35,849 bases of DNA from Coleofasciculus sp. FACHB-1120 (GTDB taxonomy: Bacteria; Cyanobacteriota; Cyanobacteriia; Cyanobacteriales; FACHB-T130). This document shows positions 1-7,655 of the stretch, in pieces (positions within the stretch are counted from its first letter, which is position 1; each line of letters begins with the position of its first letter). The position numbers and the translations under genes are program-made. A model generated the notes under the pieces. It saw only the letters and a program-made list of their open reading frames with translations, did no database searches and was not told where the DNA came from. The stretch is taken from assembly GCF_014698845.1 (NCBI RefSeq), contig NZ_JACJTV010000044.1, positions 1 through 35,849 on the forward strand, given 5' to 3'.

Positions 1-97
1 GTTTTTCACGGCTGATTGCGTTTATGAATTACTTTCCCGGTGCAGTTCCTATACTTCTACAAACGCAAGATTTCCTATTTTCTGTTACCTAGAGTGA

Positions 98-340
98 CAG
101 AAGAGCGATAGACAACGGGTAGAATCCGGTTGGTCACTGGAGAAAGTCCGTCGTGACATTGCTGATAGTTCAGAAGCAGAACAAGCGATTAACCGACTTT
201 ATCAAGGTGAGCTAGGTCGTAATGCCGATAGTGAAGGACTGAGAACGTACAAAAGACGTTTAGCAGACGGTTGGTCGCTCGATCGCATCCGTCAGGATAT
301 TTCCAGAAGTAGAGAAGCCAGATCGAGAAGAGGTCAGTAA
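98..340 (+). pseudogene. DUF4214-like repeat protein, 3' remnant
   Basis: An open frame ending in TAA at 338-340 encodes about 80 residues without a usable ATG; an in-frame TGA lies at 95-97. It contains two copies of a GWSL-x2-(V/I)R-x-DI motif (GWSLEKVRRDIADSSEA and GWSLDRIRQDISRSREA) separated by LYQGELGRNADSEGL. That pattern is typical of DUF4214-type modules found in cyanobacterial extracellular or linker-like proteins. The first repeat lacks its amino-terminal half and the sequence before 95 does not continue the homology in any frame I could read. I therefore take it as the surviving 3' end of a broken gene. A frameshift relative to an upstream gene outside the window is an alternative. 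The function is unknown. Confidence 0.5.
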
Positions 341-369
341 ATTTTTCTCTTTACTCTAAGTTTCAACTT

Positions 370-395
370 AAAGGCGCATCCACAGGTGCGCCTTT
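370..395 (+). terminator. Hairpin after DUF4214-like remnant
   Basis: AAAGGCGCA and TGCGCCTTT form a perfect 9-bp stem around an 8-base loop, 30 bases after the stop of the DUF4214-like remnant. Only three T residues follow, so termination strength is uncertain. It lies between convergent genes and could serve both strands. Confidence 0.6.
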
Positions 396-495
396 AGAGA
401 AGCAAGAAATTATGCTGGTGATTTGATTACCTACATGGGTTGTAGGGCTATGAACTTAGGCTGGGACAACTTTTTATCTCCTCTCAATTCATGTT

Positions 496-534
496 CCCCT
501 CTCCGTCTACGGGGAGGGGTTAGGGGTGGGGTTC
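496..534 (+). repeat. Dispersed hairpin/G-run repeat, copy A
   Basis: This is a member of a dispersed family: a C-rich arm (CCCCTCTCC), a short loop, a complementary GGGGAGGGG arm and a tail ending GGGGTGGGGTTC. The four G-runs of four are separated by A, TTA and T. It lies 13 bases beyond the egtD stop, oriented so that the egtD transcript would meet the C-rich complement of the tail first. Other copies are at 2013, 20031, 20439 and 23087. Confidence 0.8.
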
Positions 535-547
535 CACTGTCCCGCTT

Positions 548-1597
548 TCAACTGGTAGGCGGTTGTAGTTGACAAAGCAATAAGCCAAACCACTGATTCG
601 GATCGCTCCAAATTTGGAGTGTTTTTAACCCTCTTGTCTGAAGTTCTTGTTGCATGGCATCGAGGTTAAATTTGCGAGAAATTTCCGTCAGGATAGTCTC
701 GCCACTTTCAAATTCAATCGTTAAATTGAGGGCGTTAAGTTTGACAGTTTGCGATCGCAAACTCCGCAGATGCATCTCAATTTGATGCTCAGATTCGTTA
801 TAAAACGCCCAATGTTCAAACTGAGAAGGGTCAAAATTGCCATCAAAGCGGCGATTCAGGTGGTGCAGGATATTCAGATTAAACGCCGCCGTCACACCTT
901 GGCTATCGTTATAGGCTGCATCCAACAAATGTTTTGGTTTTTGCCGGTCTATTCCGAGTAAGAAATACTCACCCACTTGAAGTGCATCAGCAATTTGGGA
1001 GAAGAAGCGATCGCATTCTTGAGAATTTAAATTACCCAAGGTGCTACCCAAAAAACAGATTGTTCGGCTAGGCAATTGAGTTGGTGCTAGTCGTGCCAAT
1101 GCCAATTCATAAGTGCTGGCTAAAGCGTGAACCTGGAGGGAGGGATAATCAACCAGCAACTCCCTCGCACTACTTTCTAAAATGCCAGCACTTACGTCAA
1201 TTGGCAGATAGCGCAACGGGTAGCCGATTTCTTGGTAGGCATCTAGCAGAATCCGGGTTTTTGTTGAGCTACCGCTTCCCAGTTCTACCAGTTCGCTTTC
1301 CCCCGTCAACTGAGCAATTTCACCCGCGCACTTTTGTAAAATAGCTGTTTCCGTGCGCGTTAGATAATATTCTGGTAACTCACAAATTTGCTCAAATAGT
1401 TGGGAGCCTTTGTCATCGTAGAAATAGCGCGGCGCTAGAGATTTGGGAGTCTCACTTAAACCCTTCACGACATCAGCCCCGTCAATTTCTTGGTTTTGTA
1501 ACTGTGCCGTGGCGCTGAGTAGATGCTCTATCTGCAAGCGTTTTTCGACCGTGGATTGAGAAGCCGTTTTACCGCTTGCAGTTTTAGAAATCGTCAT
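548..1597 (-). CDS. egtD: L-histidine N-alpha-methyltransferase EgtD
   Basis: EgtD trimethylates the alpha-amino group of histidine with three SAM to give hercynine, the first step of ergothioneine synthesis, in the cytosol. The 349-residue product has the family signature PRYFYDDKGSQLFEQI near residues 56-71 followed by LPEYYLTRTE. It has a SAM-binding ELGSGSSTKT motif near 105-114 and the FLGSTLGNLN segment near 182. Family length is usually about 320-350 residues, so it looks complete. The start is well supported by GGAGG a few bases upstream of the ATG. It is co-directional with egtB and egtC but separated from egtB by about 500 bases of repeat-rich sequence, so it may have its own promoter. 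Confidence 0.93.
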   Translation of the reverse strand: MTISKTASGKTASQSTVEKRLQIEHLLSATAQLQNQEIDGADVVKGLSETPKSLAPRYFYDDKGSQLFEQICELPEYYLTRTETAILQKCAGEIAQLTGESELVELGSGSSTKTRILLDAYQEIGYPLRYLPIDVSAGILESSARELLVDYPSLQVHALASTYELALARLAPTQLPSRTICFLGSTLGNLNSQECDRFFSQIADALQVGEYFLLGIDRQKPKHLLDAAYNDSQGVTAAFNLNILHHLNRRFDGNFDPSQFEHWAFYNESEHQIEMHLRSLRSQTVKLNALNLTIEFESGETILTEISRKFNLDAMQQELQTRGLKTLQIWSDPNQWFGLLLCQLQPPTS

Positions 1598-1947
1598 TTA
1601 TCCTCCGTTTGTGTGGGCGCGAACCGCCGAATCATTGCGGCATCCGCTTTTATGCGATCGCGAGAGTCAAAATAGTCTGTTATAACGTCAGCTAGTGAAA
1701 CACAAAGCTATATTGAATAAAATCATGCCTGAGCTAGATGTATTCAGACTCAGGCTGCTTGTTCTACATTTTTCTAATAAATCGGCAGCTTTTTTCAGTA
1801 AATAAAAAATAGGGCTGTGTTGATACATGATTGAAACGCCATGTACCACTTTTTCTTAGCTCCTAATTTATCGGGGGTTGGGGGAATCGAGTCAAGCAAA
1901 TTCAGTCAGATTCCTCTAGCCCCCATTAATTAGAGGGAGAAATACCG

Positions 1948-1972
1948 ATTGGATGCAGTACGGTTTAACCCC
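1948..1972 (+). repeat. 25-base repeat, copy 1
   Basis: The 25 bases are identical to 34974-34998. The core reads GGATGCAGTACGGTTTAACC and runs into a C-rich arm in both places. It looks like part of a dispersed element that is not otherwise identifiable here. Confidence 0.75.
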
Positions 1973-2012
1973 ACCCAGCTCCTCCCCATTTACCCAGAGA
2001 AGTTCAATATTC

Positions 2013-2053
2013 GCCCCTCTCGGTGAACGGAGAGGGGCTGGGGGTGAGGTTCC
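2013..2053 (+). repeat. Dispersed hairpin/G-run repeat, copy B
   Basis: This is a diverged copy: GCCCCTCTC, a short loop, GAGAGGGGC, then a GGGGGTGAGGTTCC tail. It starts 43 bases past the egtB stop, in the same orientation relative to its gene as copies A, D and E. Mutations have interrupted some G-runs, so the quadruplex potential is weaker. Confidence 0.7.
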
Positions 2054-2096
2054 GAGTGTGTCTATAGCGCTTGAATTACAACAGCTATAGATATAG

Positions 2097-3419
2097 CTAC
2101 TTCGCACAGCGAAATCCAGACAAAATCTGACGGACGCTCGGATAATACCAGTTGCGGAAGCTAGAGCGCAAAGCGGCGGGACGAGTCGCCCAGCTACCAC
2201 CTCTCAATACCCGATGCTCTCCATCAAAATAAGTCTTGGAATAACCAACGTAAGGGTAACTTACAAAACCGTCATAGCCATCAAAGCAGGTAGAAGTCCA
2301 CTCCCAGACATTGCCAAGCATATCGTAGCAACCATAGGCACTCTGCCCAGAGGGATAAGCATCTACGGGTGTCGTTTGCCCCGCCGAGTTGTCGTGGTTA
2401 CATCGCTGGGGGTCTGGTTCTGCATCGCCCCACGGGTATGTGCGACGACGCAGTGCGATCGCATCCCAGCTGGCTGCTTTTTCCCACTCTGCCTCTGTTG
2501 GTAATCGCTTCCCGACAAATTGGGCATATGCTTGTGCCTCGTACCAGGAAACGCCGCAGACTGGATGATTATCCCAAGCTGTGTCAGGTGCCCAGTATAG
2601 CGGCTGATTCACGGGATTTTCTTGCAGCCATTTCCACCCAGCTTCTGACCACCAGCGGGCATTTTGATATCCTCCCGCTTCTATAAACGCCCGGTACTGC
2701 CCGCAGGTAACGGGATAACGGTCAATCCAGTAGGTATCCAAGTAAACTCGGTGAACTGGACGCTCGTTGTCTAAAGCTTCGATGGACTCGTTGCCCATCT
2801 CGAACTCACCCGCCGCAATTTCAACCATTTCCTCTAAGGCGGGGTGATTGCACGTTTCCGGTAGGTTAGCACGACCTCCTACGTGGAATTGGGCGTCTCG
2901 ACGCTGTAATTGCAGCACGAAGGAGATAGTCTCACTATGCTGGCTCTCATGCTGAATTAACCAGCGCCAAAGGCGTTCTTGCTCATCTAAAGGCGCGACT
3001 TCCAGGTAATCGAATACCTGTTCTCTGACTGTTTGCAGATAGCAGCGGATTTCAGAAAGCAGGGGTAAATAAACCCGTTGCATTTTGGGTAAGCCATCCG
3101 CCGCAAATAAGCGTTGATAACCAGCGATCGCATCTTGTCCTCCCTTGGCAAAGGGAAGTTCGAGGGGTTTACCTGCACTACGAACCAGCAGCCACAAAGC
3201 TTCGGTGTAGGCAATGTGCCCTAGATGCCAGCCAATCGGGCTAAAGTCAGGATGCACCTGACGACAGAAGGTGTCGTAGTTGATGCCTTCAAACAGTGCT
3301 AAAGTACCGGCACGACAGCGCTGCATCGATTGTTTGATTTGTTGCCGCCGCTCATCAAGGGTACTCGCTCTGGCTACTTCAGAGTTGATGGATTTGAACT
3401 TCAAGGTCTTCTCCCACAC
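2097..3419 (-). CDS. egtB: Hercynylcysteine sulfoxide synthase EgtB
   Basis: EgtB is a non-haem iron enzyme that joins hercynine to gamma-glutamylcysteine (or cysteine in some types) with O2, forming the C-S bond and sulfoxide. The 440-residue protein has an amino-terminal DinB-like domain with the iron-binding set H65 (GWHLGH) and H157/H161 in HESQHSE (HX3HXE). A carboxy-terminal FGE-sulfatase-like domain runs from about 193 to 438 (AGEFEMG, YPVTCGQYRAF, GNVWEWT, LRGGSW, GFRCAK). There is no methyltransferase domain, which argues against OvoA. The first in-frame start is GTG at 3417-3419, with a TGA just upstream, so the gene overlaps the end of egtC by 41 bases. That suggests translational coupling. 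A later TTG start would shorten the overlap. Confidence 0.92.
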   Translation of the reverse strand: MWEKTLKFKSINSEVARASTLDERRQQIKQSMQRCRAGTLALFEGINYDTFCRQVHPDFSPIGWHLGHIAYTEALWLLVRSAGKPLELPFAKGGQDAIAGYQRLFAADGLPKMQRVYLPLLSEIRCYLQTVREQVFDYLEVAPLDEQERLWRWLIQHESQHSETISFVLQLQRRDAQFHVGGRANLPETCNHPALEEMVEIAAGEFEMGNESIEALDNERPVHRVYLDTYWIDRYPVTCGQYRAFIEAGGYQNARWWSEAGWKWLQENPVNQPLYWAPDTAWDNHPVCGVSWYEAQAYAQFVGKRLPTEAEWEKAASWDAIALRRRTYPWGDAEPDPQRCNHDNSAGQTTPVDAYPSGQSAYGCYDMLGNVWEWTSTCFDGYDGFVSYPYVGYSKTYFDGEHRVLRGGSWATRPAALRSSFRNWYYPSVRQILSGFRCAK

Positions 3420-4167
3420 TAATCATGCTTTGTTCGGGGAACCCGATCCAGTTGCCAGTAAACAATGGTTCAGATGCGATCGCTACTGCTTCTGGAAGGA
3501 TAGGATCGTCCCGCAGCCAATAAAGTGAGGGAACATTTGTGCCCTGGGCAAAGCGCGAGGCAACCATGCGATGTCCATCTGTGACAATTATGTTGGCAGA
3601 GATTGGTGTGTGATAAGCATCAGCTAACTCGGTTAAAGTCATCAACGTTTTGTACAGGGCTTTTTCCAAGCTCATCCCAGGGTTAGATGCCAATTCATTC
3701 AGGAATAAGCCAAACATATGTTCGGAGTCTGTCGTGCCGTCAATAGATTGGTAAATTTCATCGCTCAGTCGGCTCCGAATCGGTTTATACAGTGTCTTGC
3801 GAAAGTTTTTGATCGCACCATTGTGTGTGAACAAGAGACGCTCGGAACGAAACGGCTGGCAGTTACTCAAATCTACTGACTGACCAGTAGTAGCGCTGCG
3901 AACATTGGCAAGGACGCATCCCGACTCAATATAACGGCTGAGGTTGGAGACATTCGTATCACCCCAAATGGGCAGCAAATTTTTGTAGATAAAGGGGTCG
4001 GTCTCTTTTTGGGCGTGATACCAGCCAATTCCAAAACCATCGGCACTAACGACACCAGAGGTCATCTCGCGGGGTTCATAGCTTTGGACAATCAGCGAGT
4101 GTTCCGGTTTGGACAAAAGGCAGTCCAGTAGAATAGGCGAACCGAGGTAGCCAAGTATACGGCACAT
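3379..4167 (-). CDS. egtC: Ergothioneine biosynthesis amidohydrolase EgtC
   Basis: EgtC removes the gamma-glutamyl group from gamma-glutamyl-hercynylcysteine sulfoxide. The product is a class II (Ntn) glutamine amidotransferase-like protein of 262 residues. It begins MCRILGYLG, so Cys2 becomes the amino-terminal nucleophile after Met removal. Family features include ADGFGIGWY near 42-50, NVRSAT near 88-93 and the THNGAIKNF motif near 114-122. It precedes egtB on the same strand and their frames overlap, as in many actinobacterial and cyanobacterial ergothioneine clusters. Its presence implies that the neighbouring EgtB uses gamma-glutamylcysteine. Other class II amidotransferase-like proteins look similar, but the egtB/egtD context makes this call strong. 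Confidence 0.9.
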   Translation of the reverse strand: MCRILGYLGSPILLDCLLSKPEHSLIVQSYEPREMTSGVVSADGFGIGWYHAQKETDPFIYKNLLPIWGDTNVSNLSRYIESGCVLANVRSATTGQSVDLSNCQPFRSERLLFTHNGAIKNFRKTLYKPIRSRLSDEIYQSIDGTTDSEHMFGLFLNELASNPGMSLEKALYKTLMTLTELADAYHTPISANIIVTDGHRMVASRFAQGTNVPSLYWLRDDPILPEAVAIASEPLFTGNWIGFPEQSMISVGEDLEVQIHQL

Positions 4168-4490
4168 TTTCTAGGGTTTGCTCCTACATTAATGGTTGAG
4201 ATTAAGCTCCAAACCTTAAAAAAGGCTGAGATTTGGGGTGAATTGGCGATAGGAAATTGCTGAGAAACCGATGAGTTTGACGTTCGTTAGATGAACGTCG
4301 TTCCAGATGAAAAGCTTATTTTTGTTGAACCATCAGTCGTCCAAGAGAATCCGCAGCCAAAAGTAGCAACTTATACTGCAAATGCAAGAGCGATCGCTTT
4401 CATATTTTTGACAATACTTCATATTGTAGACACGCCATCTTTGGCTATGGCAGCGTAGAGGAGAATACCAGTCCAAAGGGGGAGCAATAA
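4168..4490. other. Divergent intergenic region, egtC / nucleotidyltransferase
   Basis: It separates the divergent egtC and nucleotidyltransferase genes. It holds one HIP1 site near 4391 and a TTGACA hexamer at 4408-4413, for which I see no well-spaced -10 box. No small gene or RNA is supported. Promoters for both directions presumably lie here. Confidence 0.5.
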
Positions 4491-5426
4491 TTGTCAGAGA
4501 GTTTAGCCTTTAACCCCAATCTGATTTTGCCCGTTGGAACCCAGATAGTGACTCGTGTTGAGATTCAAGATGCTGCGGGTGAAATTGCGCGATCGCGCGG
4601 CACCGTCGGCGTTATTATCAAATCACCCATTGACAACTCCCACGCCTATCGCGTGCAGTTTGCAGACGGGGGAGAAGCGTCTCTACGGCGTTCAGAACTC
4701 ACCATCCGCTCATATTGGCTAAAGGAAGGTCTGCAACTACCAGGAGCCGTTCTTGCCGATTTTGACCTTTATGAATGTGTCATTTACCGCTGTATTGTCG
4801 GTTCAAGAGCTTACGGTTTGGATAATGCCAACTCTGATATTGACCGACGCGGCATTTACTTACCACCCGCCGATATCCAGTGGTCGCTCTACGGGATTCC
4901 GGAGCAGTTAGAAAATAAAGAGAACGAGGAGTGTTACTGGGAACTCCAGAAATTTTTGACCTTGGCACTCAAAGCAAATCCGAATGTCTTAGAGTGCCTC
5001 TACACGCCAAGTGTAGAAACGGTGATGCCCCTGGCTGAAGAATTGTTAGGAATTCGGTCTATTTTTCTCTCTCAGTTAGTTTACCAGACATATAACGGCT
5101 ATGTGATGTCACAGTTCAAAAAACTTGAACAAGACATCCGGACAAAGGGGGAATTCAAGTGGAAGCACGCCATGCATCTAATCCGTCTGTTGTTGTCAGG
5201 CATCACTGTCCTGCAAGAGGGTTTTGTCCCAGTTCGCGTTGAAGAACACCGGCAACAACTGCTGGCTATCCGCAACGGGGAGATGCCTTGGGAGGAAGTT
5301 AACACTTGGCGGCTCAGCTTGCATCGCCAGTTTGATGACGCCTTTGCCACAACATCGCTGCCAGAGCGTCCGGATTATGAAAAGGCGAATGCTTTTTTGA
5401 TTAAAGCGCGTCGAAGTATGGTTTAG
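4491..5426 (+). CDS. KOW/SH3-like domain plus RlaP-type nucleotidyltransferase
   Basis: This 311-residue protein has a small beta-rich segment at about 12-72 (PVGTQIVTRVE, RGTVGVI, YRVQFADGGEASLRRSEL), resembling KOW/Tudor-like SH3 folds. It is followed by a minimal polymerase-beta nucleotidyltransferase domain with GSRAYG at 104-109 and SDIDRRG at 115-121 (metal ligands D116 and D118). The later PNVLECLY segment is also typical of the RlaP-like (PF10127-type) family. Members of this superfamily transfer nucleotides; RlaP proteins have been linked to RNA repair, but the substrate here is unknown. The start is TTG, supported by GGGGGAG about 7 bases upstream. It heads a plus-strand run with a second, diverged nucleotidyltransferase at 6462. 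No HIP1 sites follow its first 100 bases. Confidence 0.75.
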   Translation: MSESLAFNPNLILPVGTQIVTRVEIQDAAGEIARSRGTVGVIIKSPIDNSHAYRVQFADGGEASLRRSELTIRSYWLKEGLQLPGAVLADFDLYECVIYRCIVGSRAYGLDNANSDIDRRGIYLPPADIQWSLYGIPEQLENKENEECYWELQKFLTLALKANPNVLECLYTPSVETVMPLAEELLGIRSIFLSQLVYQTYNGYVMSQFKKLEQDIRTKGEFKWKHAMHLIRLLLSGITVLQEGFVPVRVEEHRQQLLAIRNGEMPWEEVNTWRLSLHRQFDDAFATTSLPERPDYEKANAFLIKARRSMV

Positions 5427-5479
5427 AAATCGAATTTCAAAGATGTAAAAGACATCAAAAAAAATAAGAGGGAATTCAG

Positions 5480-6184
5480 ATGATGCCAAATGCAATGATG
5501 GTGATTTTTCCCTATCGTCATGAAGACTATTGGGTATTTGACTATGAGCCAGCCGGACTTATCCGCGAACCTTTTGTCAGCGGGATGCCTGCAATCATTG
5601 ACAGTCTGGTTCAAGATATTCCCAATGCTGCTCAAGGTTTTAAACTCTTGTTTTCTCCAATCGCTTTTTCAGAGTATCAGGCAGAACTGGTTTGGGTGAG
5701 AGAACAGTATGGTGGTAACTGGTATCGCTGGCAAGCCAAAAATTTAGAAGGCTGGCTAAGTCCAGCATTGTTTAAATATTTCCCTGTAACGCCACAGAAA
5801 ATCTATTGCAAGGCTGAACCAATGTCTAACGCAATGATGGTGATTTTTCCCTATCGCTACGAACACACTTGGGTGTTTGATGATGAGCGAGTCGGACTTG
5901 TCCGAGAGCCTTTTGTCAGCGGGATTCCTGAGATGATCGAGCTTCTGGTTAAAGAGATTCCCAATGCTGAGAAAGGTTTTAAGCTTTTGTTTTCAGGAAA
6001 CCCATTTCCCGGATATCAGGCAGAACTAACTTTAGTAAGAGAAGAGTACGGTGGAAATTGGTATCGCTGGGAGTTAAATAATAAGGAAGGATGGTTATGC
6101 CCCGCCTTGTTTAAATACTTCAATGAAGCACCGAGAAAACTCTACTGCAAAGCGGAAAAGCTTCACGAGCAAGCGAATGGGTAA
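5480..6184 (+). CDS. DUF6717-like protein, tandem duplication
   Basis: The 234 residues consist of two clearly homologous halves (about 4-112 and 117-225). Each begins NAMMVIFPYR, continues through WVFD and REPFVSG, then IPNA..GFKLLFS, YGGNWYRW, EGWL.PALFKYF, and ends near YCKAE. I recognise this as the DUF6717-like pattern, usually a single-domain protein of roughly 100-120 residues, so this is an internal duplication. The function is not known. At DNA level the start of each half shares an identical stretch of about 26 bases, so the duplication is fairly recent or has been homogenised. GAGG lies 8-9 bases before the ATG. It sits between two nucleotidyltransferase genes. Confidence 0.7.
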   Translation: MMPNAMMVIFPYRHEDYWVFDYEPAGLIREPFVSGMPAIIDSLVQDIPNAAQGFKLLFSPIAFSEYQAELVWVREQYGGNWYRWQAKNLEGWLSPALFKYFPVTPQKIYCKAEPMSNAMMVIFPYRYEHTWVFDDERVGLVREPFVSGIPEMIELLVKEIPNAEKGFKLLFSGNPFPGYQAELTLVREEYGGNWYRWELNNKEGWLCPALFKYFNEAPRKLYCKAEKLHEQANG

Positions 6185-6347
6185 TCAAAAAGAGGTTCCT
6201 GGGAGATAGCAACGAATCATGAACCTTTAGTAGGTTGGATTGGAAGGCAGTGAAGCTCAACTAATGTTTAAATGACATATTGCATATCTTTTCTGAATGC
6301 GATCGCTCTTTCTTCTGTCAAGCTTGGAACCTTAACTCACCTAAAAA

Positions 6348-6384
6348 ACACCCTTAAACCACGATTTGAGTAGTTTAAGGGTGT
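6348..6384 (-). terminator. Strong hairpin with T-run on the minus strand
   Basis: ACACCCTTAAAC (6348-6359) and GTTTAAGGGTGT (6373-6384) form a perfect 12-bp stem with a 13-base loop. A run of A precedes the stem on the plus strand, so on the minus strand the hairpin is followed by TTTTTT, the layout of a rho-independent terminator. The neighbouring genes are on the plus strand. It may act in both directions or end an antisense transcript. Confidence 0.65.
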
Positions 6385-6461
6385 ATTTACCCGGATTTTG
6401 TAGCAGTTGATTCATACTATAAACTTACTTCTTAACTATCGGCAATACCCATTAATAAATT

Positions 6462-7226
6462 ATGGTAATAGCACAGCGACTACTCCCAGTCATTTCTGAG
6501 CAACCCTATCCGCTTTTGTTCGCAACAATCAGCGGCGCACATCTGTATGGCTTTCCATCTCCCGATTCTGATTATGACTTGCGCGGGTCGCACATTCTGC
6601 CAGTGTCGGAGGTAGTTGGATTAGATATTGGGCGGGAAACGATAGAAATTTCAGAAGTACGGGACAAGCTGGAAATTGACCTTGTGACTCACGATGTCAA
6701 AAAGTTCTTTTCGCTACTTCTTAAAAAGAACGGTTATGTATTAGAGCAGCTATATTCACCGCTAATTCTCTACACGACGCCAGAACATGAGGAATTAAAA
6801 GAGATTGCCAAAGGCTGCATCACCCGTCACCACTCTCACCATTATCTTGGCTTTGCCAATACGCAATGGCGGCTTTTTGAAAAAGAAAATCCGCATCGTG
6901 TGAAGCCGTTACTGTATGTTTATCGAGTGCTATTAACTGGCATTCATTTAATGCGAACGGGTGTTATAGAAGCTAATTTGATTCGTTTAAATGATGTTTT
7001 TAAATTGCCTTATATTCCTGACTTGATTGAGCGAAAGTTAGCCGGAGCAGAAAAATCTGTTTTAGAAGATGCTGATATAGCATTTTATCGCGGAGAATTT
7101 AATCGGTTGCTCGGCGAATTAGAGGAAGCAAGCGAAAGCAGTCATTTACCTGAATCTCCCTCTAGTAAAGATGCGCTGAATGATTTACTTGTACGGTTGC
7201 GCCTAGCGTATTTTGCTAATAATTAG
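6462..7226 (+). CDS. RlaP-type nucleotidyltransferase
   Basis: A 254-residue member of the polymerase-beta nucleotidyltransferase superfamily. It has GAHLYG at 25-30 and SDYDLRG at 36-42 (D37 and D39 are probable metal ligands). A further acidic strand EIDLVTHD near 71-78 and a helical carboxy-terminal half (KPLLYVYRVLLTGIHLMRTG) follow. It matches the RlaP/YcgL-like predicted nucleotidyltransferase family and is complete in length. It is related to the gene at 4491 but lacks the amino-terminal SH3-like segment and is strongly diverged, so the two probably have different substrates. The zinc-ribbon gene starts 8 bases after its stop, which suggests cotranscription. The biochemical role is unknown. 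Confidence 0.75.
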   Translation: MVIAQRLLPVISEQPYPLLFATISGAHLYGFPSPDSDYDLRGSHILPVSEVVGLDIGRETIEISEVRDKLEIDLVTHDVKKFFSLLLKKNGYVLEQLYSPLILYTTPEHEELKEIAKGCITRHHSHHYLGFANTQWRLFEKENPHRVKPLLYVYRVLLTGIHLMRTGVIEANLIRLNDVFKLPYIPDLIERKLAGAEKSVLEDADIAFYRGEFNRLLGELEEASESSHLPESPSSKDALNDLLVRLRLAYFANN

Positions 7227-7234
7227 GGGAATTG

Positions 7235-7609
7235 ATGGCATCTTCTTGGATAATTATTGTTGGCATCTTTATTCTCTGGGTAATCCTTGTCTTCCCAGGA
7301 AATCTTTGGATAATTGTCATCTTTATTATCGGTGTAATTCTTGCCTTTCCACTAGCAATTTTGATTAGTGCTGGGTTGGGCTGGCTGATTCAATTGATTG
7401 GTATTCGATGTCCAAGTTGTAGGAAGCGGAAGCTAAAGTGTTACTCGTTGATTAGACCTACTCATCAACCTTCTCGCAGCTTTTACCGCTGCGAAAACTG
7501 CGGGGCGCGATACAAATCTGTGAATAATAGACCTTGGGGAGATGCATCAAGTCCAGAGTATGACAAATATTACGAGTCTGGTAGTTTATACAAGAAGAGA
7601 GGGAGATAA
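7235..7609 (+). CDS. Small membrane protein with zinc ribbon
   Basis: About 124 residues. The first 50 are very hydrophobic and probably form two transmembrane helices (WIIIVGIFILWVILVF, then a second ending near LIQLIG). A CPSC...CENC zinc-ribbon pair follows at about 59-89, with polar residues to the end. I chose the ATG at 7235 over an upstream TTG because AGGGGA lies just before it. It directly follows the nucleotidyltransferase gene. No named family is recognised; the cytosolic ribbon could bind nucleic acid or protein. Confidence 0.65.
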   Translation: MASSWIIIVGIFILWVILVFPGNLWIIVIFIIGVILAFPLAILISAGLGWLIQLIGIRCPSCRKRKLKCYSLIRPTHQPSRSFYRCENCGARYKSVNNRPWGDASSPEYDKYYESGSLYKKRGR

Positions 7610-7655
7610 TTAATTAAAATATGCTGTTGAGAATGACATCTATTGTCAACAAATA

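Larger units (their letters stand above)
1598..2096. other. Intergenic repeat cluster between egtB and egtD
   Basis: No gene is supported here. The stretch holds a HIP1 site near 1655, a GGGGGTTGGGGG segment near 1871, a 25-base sequence repeated near the right end of the window (1948-1972), a degenerate inverted C-rich arm (about 1964-1995) and copy B of the dispersed repeat (2013-2053). Minus-strand open frames in it are built from these repeats and have no recognisable protein features. It presumably contains the egtD promoter, but I could not identify one convincingly. Confidence 0.6.

Noticed and set aside
496-534. Repeat copy A as a plain rho-independent terminator
   Set aside because: The hairpin is strong, but no T-run follows it on either strand and the same unit occurs in a coding frame elsewhere. 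It is better treated as a dispersed repeat that may still affect termination.
2097-3419. Possible OvoA (ovothiol) synthase instead of EgtB
   Set aside because: There is no carboxy-terminal methyltransferase domain, and egtC and egtD are adjacent.
4408-4436. TTGACA hexamer as a sigma-70 promoter for the nucleotidyltransferase gene
   Set aside because: No acceptable -10 hexamer is found at 16-18 bases downstream.
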